This document shows positions 57,399 to 64,000 of a DNA stretch of 64,000 nucleotides, piece after piece. The stretch is from Diogma glabrata (Eukaryota > Arthropoda > Insecta > Diptera > Cylindrotomidae), in NCBI GenBank assembly GCA_963693315.1, contig OY856186.1:91615554-91679553 (forward strand). The letters are read 5' to 3'. Numbering within the stretch: position 1 is the first letter of the stretch; each line of letters starts with the position of its first letter. The position numbers and the translations under genes are program-made. The notes below the pieces were generated by a model that did no database searches, was not told the DNA's origin, and saw only the letters and a list, made by a program, of their open reading frames with translations.

Positions 57399-57763
57399 CC
57401 CTGCCGAAAATTCTTGTAGGAAAATTATATAGGAACTAACATGATCATGACCATTTCTTGTAGAGAATTGGGACAAGAAGTTTACAAGATCATACAAGAT
57501 TCTTGAATGAAAGTTAACAAGATCATATAAGATTATACAAGATTGTTGAATTAATCATTCAGGATATTGTTTTGTCCTATATGATTCTTGCAAGAATTGG
57601 GAAAAAGGACTTTGTAAAAATCAAATGCAAGTTCTTTCAAGGGTCGGGCATGTTTCTCGGAAGATCATATATAACACTTGCAAGAGACTTGCATTTTCAC
57701 TTAGGATCTTTGATAGTTCATGAAAGACCCTAACAAAAATACCTACCAGAATTTTTGCCAGGG
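57399..57763. mobile_element. CCCTG..AAAATTCT..GTAGG-ended MITE
   Basis: Left CCCTGCCGAAAATTCTTGTA and right, inversely, CCCTGGCAAAAATTCTGGTA form inverse ends of about 22 bp. The interior is built of ACAAGATCATACAAGATT words, 365 bp, non-coding. The flanks TATGTGTT and TTGTGTTA are similar but not an exact duplication. Confidence 0.65.
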
Positions 57764-59437
57764 TTGTGTTATACTCGTACTTAGAAGATACTCAACCCTT
57801 AAATGTTTTAATACTGAATATTATAACAATAACCTAGAAATGTAATATGACCTATCAGTTCAAGGATTAATTTTATCAATCAACAAAACATTTCAAAGTT
57901 TAGCAAAAAAATGGTAGTGAGTCACAATATTAAAAAGTTAAAAGTATTTTTATTATTTATTGTGTTTAGTAAAAGTTGTAAACACATGCGGAGTTAAAAT
58001 CAACTAGGAGTCAACAGTTTAACTTAAAATTCCTCAGATACTGGAACACGAGCTTCAAAAAGTTTGTTCATGTTTATCACAACACAAATGAATAGAGTAT
58101 GCCAATTAGTATACTTATATCATTGAATTAACACATGATAGATTATAAAAAAAATTTATTTAATAATTAATTTGTTTCTTTTTGTAGATTAATTTAAAGT
58201 TGGACCAGACAGAATTCAGATAACAGATTTTTAACAACAAATGGATTTAGTCAAAAATTGCGAATTTTCCTGTTGAGATAGCACAACAAAGTATTAGATA
58301 GTAAGTGATTCTAACCATGAATGATAAAAAGAACGAGTGAATTAAAAATGAATTTTAAACGAATATTAACACATAAACATATAAATTTTTCCATACTTCT
58401 GATAGAATATTGTGTAATCCTTAGTTTCAAACTTTTTGTAAGCTTTTATTTTTTTGGCAAAAAACAATTTCTCATTTATTAGAAAGCAAGTGTGGATTAA
58501 AGAATAAAATAATTTGAGATTATTTTTCACATGTTATATCCTCTTATGTTTCGTTTAAGCATTAAAAGTGAAAAATATTTAATCAAATAGAAAAGATGAA
58601 GGAAGGGTTGTTTGAATTTATGCGCTCCTCTTTAAACGAGTGTTAGACAAGCATCCCTCACAAGCTCAGTTTTTCTCGATTTCTATTGGTTTTGTTAATT
58701 TTTAATTACTTTAAAAGCCTTATTAAGTTGTTCATTGGATACAGAATAGGTTTTTTTTATTTAACTTTAACACAAATTACTTTCGCAAGCAACTTTTATG
58801 TTTTGACAAAAATGCATGGTAACTTGAAAATGGATGATCTGAATTCGTTTAAAAATTCGTTTAAAAATTGCTTGCGTTTCTTGATCACCTGTTTATTTTA
58901 ATCTTGAATAACTTTTAAACCTGGTTTTCAATCTTATTGAGGCTTGGTATGACAGGTTTTAGTACTGTTTCCAATAGGTTTGCGTACCATCTTACGGTTT
59001 GTCAATTCCGATTAAAAAGTTTTTTTTTTGAATTTTTAAGACAAATCTATGGCATGGCAATAGTTTTACATTTATTGATTAATTTAATGGACATAAGTTG
59101 ACTATATTTCTACAACACTACGTTGCCACAGGTGTGTGGAAGTCAGTTAATAAATGCATCAGTGTCGCCAATACTTTTTTTTAAATTTTTTCATAACAAA
59201 CAACAAAAATGATAAAATGAGAGTTTAAATGATCAAATTTCAAAACAGAAACAAGTATTTATCGGTAAACGCAGAAATTATATATTTAATGACAACAACT
59301 ATTAAAAAAACATTTGTGATAGAAAAATATGCGTTACATATATTAAATATTTTATCTTATATAAATGATTTTGTTTGTTTATTTATGAATTATTTCAGTC
59401 TAAAAGATGTATTACGATCTCAAGAAAATGTCCAAAA
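57764..59437. other. No feature recognised
   Basis: AT-rich DNA with weak open frames on the plus strand (58686, 59229) without recognisable motifs. Confidence 0.45.
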
Positions 59438-59690
59438 TTTTACCCCTATACACATTCGGTATTTCTCGACGTTTAAAGCTTTAGGACTATTCTGAATAAG
59501 CTAAAAAGACAAACTTCTGTTTGCCTGATCGTTTGTCACGATATATGTAAACTACTGGACCAGCATCAAAAACTCTTGTTTATCAAAATATATATACGTT
59601 TTGTTAATATGGGGAACCGAAAGGACGATGAGTTCGACAAATTTATTGGAAGTTTGTCAAAAAATTTTTAACTGTGTCAAAATATATATT
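59438..59690 (+). repeat. Diverged relative of family A 5' region
   Basis: CGGTATTTCTCGACGTTTAA, then GGACTATTCTGAATAAGCTA, CTGTTTGCCTG and CGAAAGGACGATGAGTTCG follow family A order with much divergence. The ACTTCGGTCTG start is not seen. Confidence 0.55.
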
Positions 59691-59839
59691 ATTTTAAGTA
59701 AAAATGAGTAGTTGTTGTAGTACACAGTTGCAAGGCTAAAAAGTGGTTTATTTACAAATTTTCTCGTAGAAGTTTCCTAAAAAGGTATCGGGCGGTGAAT
59801 ACGATTTCTTCGGTTTGGATTATTTCAAATAAAAATATT

Positions 59840-59944
59840 ACTTCGGTCTGAAAGACCTAAGTATTACTTTCTCGAGTTAAAAGTGAAATTTTTACCCCAA
59901 CTTTTTGGCATTTCTCGACGTTTTAGGACCTACTGATTCTAAAA
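59840..59944 (+). mobile_element. Family A repeat, copy 8, left piece
   Basis: ACTTCGGTCTGAAAGACC through CCTACTGATTCTAAA. The copy is interrupted here and resumes at 61454. Confidence 0.8.
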
Positions 59945-61432
59945 TAGGTAGTAATTTGGGAAAATAGGTTGCCAGGCTAATCAGCTTTGAATATTAACCT
60001 GGGTCATTCGCAACAGCGACATAATTACCAAGGCAGCCGATTTTTTTAAGGTCGTTTATTACGTCAGTCTCCTATTGTAGTCGTGGTCTACCTCGCGGTC
60101 GCCCACTCCCTGAGGTACTAACGTGCATTTTTCTAATCATACCAGACTGGGATTCGGCTCGTAGAACATGCCCAAACCAAGCAATTCTATTAGAACGGAT
60201 ACTACCGACTATATTAGGACCCTCAAGAAGGTCTCTGATCTCAAAGTTATATCGGGTTCTATACTCTCCCTCGTCTATCTTAAGTGGACCAATAATGTTG
60301 CGTAGGATCTTACGCTCAAATACAGATAAATGCGATTCGTCATTTTGTGTAAGGATCCACGTTTGTGACCCATACATCACAACCAGCCTAATCAATGTCT
60401 TGTATAACTTGAGCTTGGTGCTAGTTAATACATACGGTGCTTCTGGAGGGGTTTTGTGGTCGCCAACAAGTATTCCCTCAGCTGGGCTTAAAACAGCATC
60501 TTTGAGCAAATACCACGACTTATCGACGTCTTCATTAATGGTTTTTGATTTCTCCAATGTTCCGGCAATATGCTTTTGATATCTCTCTTTTGTTTCAGCA
60601 TTCTTTAGTGATGAGATGTTAAAACGTTTCCGTTGATTGAATTTCGGAATGCTTGGGTTTGGAAAGTGGAACCTTATTTTAACACATACAAGAAAGTGGT
60701 CACTTCCAATGTTTGCACTTCTAAGGGATCGCACATCCAGAACACTCGAAAAGAAATGTACTGTAACTAGCACGTGATAAATTTGATTTCGAGTGTTTCC
60801 ATTCGGTGAGACCCAAGTCTGTTTATGAATCGATCGATGCGGAAAGAAAGTACCGGCAATTCTCAAATTATTTGATAATGCAAACTCAGTCATTCTCTCA
60901 CCATTATAATTCGAATTCGAATGCAGACTGTTGGGGCCCACCACATTTCCATAAGAGATATCTCATCCAAAATGCCCATTAAAGTCACCAAGAACCATAA
61001 TGAAGTCGCGTGTTGGTGTTTGTTTCATAACCTCTTCCAGTGCTATGTAGAAATTATCCTTCTCGTCGATGGTCCTAGCTTCAGTAGGTGCATGCACAAT
61101 AAGAGAAATATTGTTATATGTACCACGTACACGTAGGTAGCAGATCCTCTCCCTGCTCGGGATGAATTTATCACGGTGTCTTGTATGCGTGCACCAACAA
61201 GAAAGCCAGTTCCAAATTCTCTTCGAGAAGGATGACCAGTACAGTATAGAGAGTGACTATCCAAATCTTGTTTTCCTATTATTGCCTGTCTTATTTTTTG
61301 CAGAGCTATGATGTCCATTTCATACCTCTCAGTCTCTGTTTCTAGACTTATAAGAGCATCAGGAGCGCTCAGGAACGCATGTTCCACGTTCCACAGACGC
61401 TTTGGTTGTAAGGCGCCAATTCGCCGTGATGT
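59945..61432 (-). pseudogene. RTE-like LINE with reverse-transcriptase core deleted
   Basis: Reading from 61432 downward: endonuclease start (ALQPKRLW, LISLETETERYEMDIIALQK, LVGARIQDTVINSS), then FIMVLGDFNGHFG near 60990, then from 60944 a single open frame to 60072. That frame passes from the linker (GSDHFLVCVKIRFHFPNPSI, DAVLSPAEGILVGDHK) straight to the C-terminal part (YKTLIRLVVMYGSQTW, VSTSGSGRPRGRPRLQ). The YADD reverse-transcriptase core present in the 12.3-kb copy is missing, yet the frame is kept across the junction near 60455. The 3' end is cut near 59950. Confidence 0.85.
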
Positions 61433-61453
61433 ACCATGATATGAAATCTACCT

Positions 61454-62406
61454 AAAGGCAAAAAAAATGTATGCCTGTCTGCCGGTCAGCTGGTCGTCAC
61501 AACCGACGAAATCTAGAAAAACGCTGAGTTAGTGATTTGAGTGATTTGAAAAATTGTTGTTTCTTAAAATAGGTATACTCAATGGTAAGAACCGAAAGCA
61601 CGATGTGTCGAATAACTGTACCGGAAGTGAGTCCAAAAAATCGTCAAGTGTGTCAAAACAAGGAAATTTGCATATTGTTTGCTAAAAAAACGTTCATTTT
61701 AAGTGATAATGTGTAGTAAGATTGAATTTGGAGAAATCTTGATGTTCGGGATTAGTATGTTAGACCAAAAACTAGAATATAGCATTCAAGGTTTGTCAAA
61801 AAATGTTGTCAAGTATGTCATAAGAATGATTTTCATTTATTTTTTGGAAAAAAATAAAATTAATTATTTGTATGACATAAAATTGGGGATGGAAATTTTT
61901 GAATTTGCTATAATTTTTGGAATATTTTTGGAATTTTGAAAAAGTTGGAATTTAGGAATTTTGAATTTTAGTGACATTTTTGGAATTTTGAAAAACGTTT
62001 CAATTTTTGATTTTGTATTAATTTTTGGTTAATTTTTAGAATTTGGAAAAGAGTTTATTATTCTTATTATAATTTTTAGAACTTTTTTGAAATTTTGAAA
62101 TAAATATGAATTTGTGATTTTGTAATATTTTCTCGAATATCTAAATGGAACGGTTTTTGAGGAGTTTGGTGATTGTATCATCTTTTTACTAAATTATGTT
62201 AATTTATGATCCGTTATAATTTTCCGGCAACGTATTGATGTTTCGTGTTAGTTTTGTAATAAATTTCTAAACAGAGCTCGAAAATACATCGCTGCGCAAA
62301 ACTAAAAACAATGTCTTCATAAAAGTGTTTTGCCAAAAACTAAATCGAAATCCTTAACCTACACCGAAGTCTTGATATATCAGAGCTTGAGATTTCAGTC
62401 CCTTCA
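61454..62406 (+). mobile_element. Family A repeat, copy 8, right piece
   Basis: Resumes with AAAAAAAATGTATGCCTGTC, runs through one 136-bp unit and a diverged 55-bp array, then CCGGCAACGTATTGATGTTT and a degraded end (CACCGAAGTCTTGATATATC, CCCTTCATAT). The palindrome is damaged. Confidence 0.8.
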
Positions 62407-62460
62407 TATTAGGTAGATTTCATATAAAAATCTACCTATTGCAATGGGCTTCATCTCGGA
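62405..62460 (+). repeat. TTAGGTAGATTT hairpin repeat, copy
   Basis: AGGTAGATTT pairs with AAATCTACCT around a CATATAA loop, followed by ATTGCAATGGGCTTCATC. Same start as the inverse of 47725-47670. Confidence 0.65.
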
Positions 62461-62519
62461 ATTCCGGAAAAATTTTGGTGCCAAACAACTATGAATGATA
62501 ACAACAAAAAAAAAACAAA

Positions 62520-62940
<421 letters not shown>

Positions 62941-63005
62941 TTTTTTTAGAATCTACATATCGAATTTCGTACAATTAAAATGAAAATAGTTATTTACATA
63001 TCGAG

Positions 63006-63080
63006 GGCTGAAATTAGAAGATTACGCCAGCGGTTCATATTGAAGCCCGACGCGAAGCGAGTAATCTTCCTTTCAGCCTG
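63006..63080. repeat. Hairpin with GACGCGAAGCGAG loop
   Basis: GGCTGAAATTAGAAGATTAC pairs with GTAATCTTCCTTTCAGCC. The loop contains AAGCCCGACGCGAAGCGA. Confidence 0.7.
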
Positions 63081-63761
63081 AGTGTATGTACAACGTTTTA
63101 CGCACAACTGCACAACTTTATTGTAGTATAAATCAATTTTTGAATTTTTTAAACTCGCTAGACATTTTGAAAATTATGCTAAACATGCCATGATTTTCTC
63201 TATAAACTTCATACAATAATTTATTTATTTTTTCTAATTTTATGAATATTTTACGGGTGATTATTTAACGGGCGGGCGGTAAAGTAGAAAAATATCTTAA
63301 TATTTCATATAGCAACGGGATTTTATTTTACGGATGTAAAGTTCAACTTTCAGCCACGATAACTAGGATGTAAAATGTGTTTTACGATTCGTTTGTGCGT
63401 AAAAAAAATTACATTTGCCATATGTGTCATTCTTTTACAAATCGAACAGATTTAAACAAAATCTGACCGACGCATTTGTGATTTGGCTTAAAAAAGTTTT
63501 TTTAGCATTAGCTCCTAAAAATGAATACTTTTAGAACTATTTAGAGTCCGCAAAATTGTATTTTAGCGGCCTAGTACTTAAAGTTGTTATGACAACACTT
63601 TAGCGGATTCAAAATTTGTTTTCATTTTATATTATAATTATTGTCAAATTATAATCACAATTGCTTTGATAAATTTTGTTCAAAAATCAAATGTTTAGGT
63701 ACGCAAGAATACAAATTAAGCAATAAATTAGAAAAAAAATCGTAAGAGCTAATACTAAAAA

Positions 63762-63880
63762 ACGTTGTATGCAACACGTACGCAAATGGCTTCATATTAC
63801 AGACTCGGCTAGCGCCTCGTCCGGAAACATTACGATTCGTCCGCTAAAACCATATTTTGCGTACTTGTTACATAAACTAC
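63762..63880. repeat. Hairpin with CTCGGCTAGCGCCTCG loop
   Basis: ACACGTACGCAAATGG pairs with CCATATTTTGCGTACTTGT. The loop CTCGGCTAGCGCCTCG is the same as at 5962-5980, although the arms are unrelated. Confidence 0.65.
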
Positions 63881-64000
63881 TATTACGGGTATGATATTAA
63901 AAAAAATATGCGAGGATTTCTTTTTAGAAAATAGAGGCGATCTAAATTTCGAGAATTTCGTGATTTTTGACTTGACGGCTTATTTTCAAAAATTCATAAC

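Larger units (their letters stand above)
62941..64000. other. No gene; two GC-looped hairpins in AT-rich DNA
   Basis: Apart from the hairpins at 63006-63080 and 63762-63880 nothing was recognised up to the window end. Confidence 0.5.

Overview
The window looks like a piece of repeat-dominated, strongly AT-rich insect (at least arthropod) nuclear DNA. The evidence is the mixture of element families: a BEL/Pao element with an envelope-like region, RTE and Jockey/CR1-like LINEs, hAT, Tc1/mariner-like and pogo-like termini, and an AGGGTTCCG repeat of the kind widespread in insect genomes. I see no intact host gene, rRNA, tRNA, CRISPR array or bacterial-type operon. Nearly every recognisable coding stretch belongs to a decayed mobile element. 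I cannot name the species or order.

Left part (1-11.9 kb): a window-edge copy of a repeat I call family A (ends ACTTCGGTCTG / CAGACCGAAGT), then a CCAAGC-rich inverted-repeat element, then a nested complex. In that complex a TA-target element (2278-7369) sits inside one arm of a long foldback (2208-8832). Three identical blocks (181, 394 and 838 bp) recur in shuffled order between 4966 and 10114. A small TTTTTATTCGCC-ended element occurs twice; its second copy is split by two other repeats.

11.9-17 kb: an element with about 325-bp inverted repeats carries an intron-containing but broken gene of the FTDGxAAQYKN / HFFATAHGKGP type. A 5'-truncated RTE LINE is inserted next to its left repeat. 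17.2-19.9 kb: family B (AGGGTTCCG...CGGAACCCT, 3' hairpin, about 280-bp tandem units), interrupted by a CCCGAGCAG-ended element that itself holds a 45-bp U2-snRNA-like insert with 15-bp direct repeats. 20.3-29 kb: more family A copies, a TAGGGCAT-ended element, and a CACTGTGCGACA-ended element with an AAT-rich core. A second fragment of the FTDG-type gene lies at 28.9-29.8 kb.

29-37 kb: (TA)n tracts, a two-unit tandem repeat, LINE scraps and unassigned DNA. 37.5-49.4 kb: three family A copies in the same orientation. The third splits the endonuclease of a Jockey/CR1-like LINE, whose reverse-transcriptase tail is in turn split by a hAT-Charlie-like element with a perfect 8-bp target duplication; that hAT holds its own small foldback. 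A second decayed LINE follows. 50.2-54.5 kb: a 5'-truncated BEL/Pao retroelement (RNase H, integrase, envelope-like region, possible 3' LTR) with several breaks. 54.5-64 kb: a hAT remnant, a small inverted-repeat element, a split family A copy with an internally deleted RTE LINE inside it, a 300-bp (TA)n tract, a pogo-like end and GC-looped hairpins.

The most informative biology is the insertion history: nested elements with empty sites that can be read directly, and two unrelated repeat families (A and B) that share the same Helentron/HINE-like architecture.
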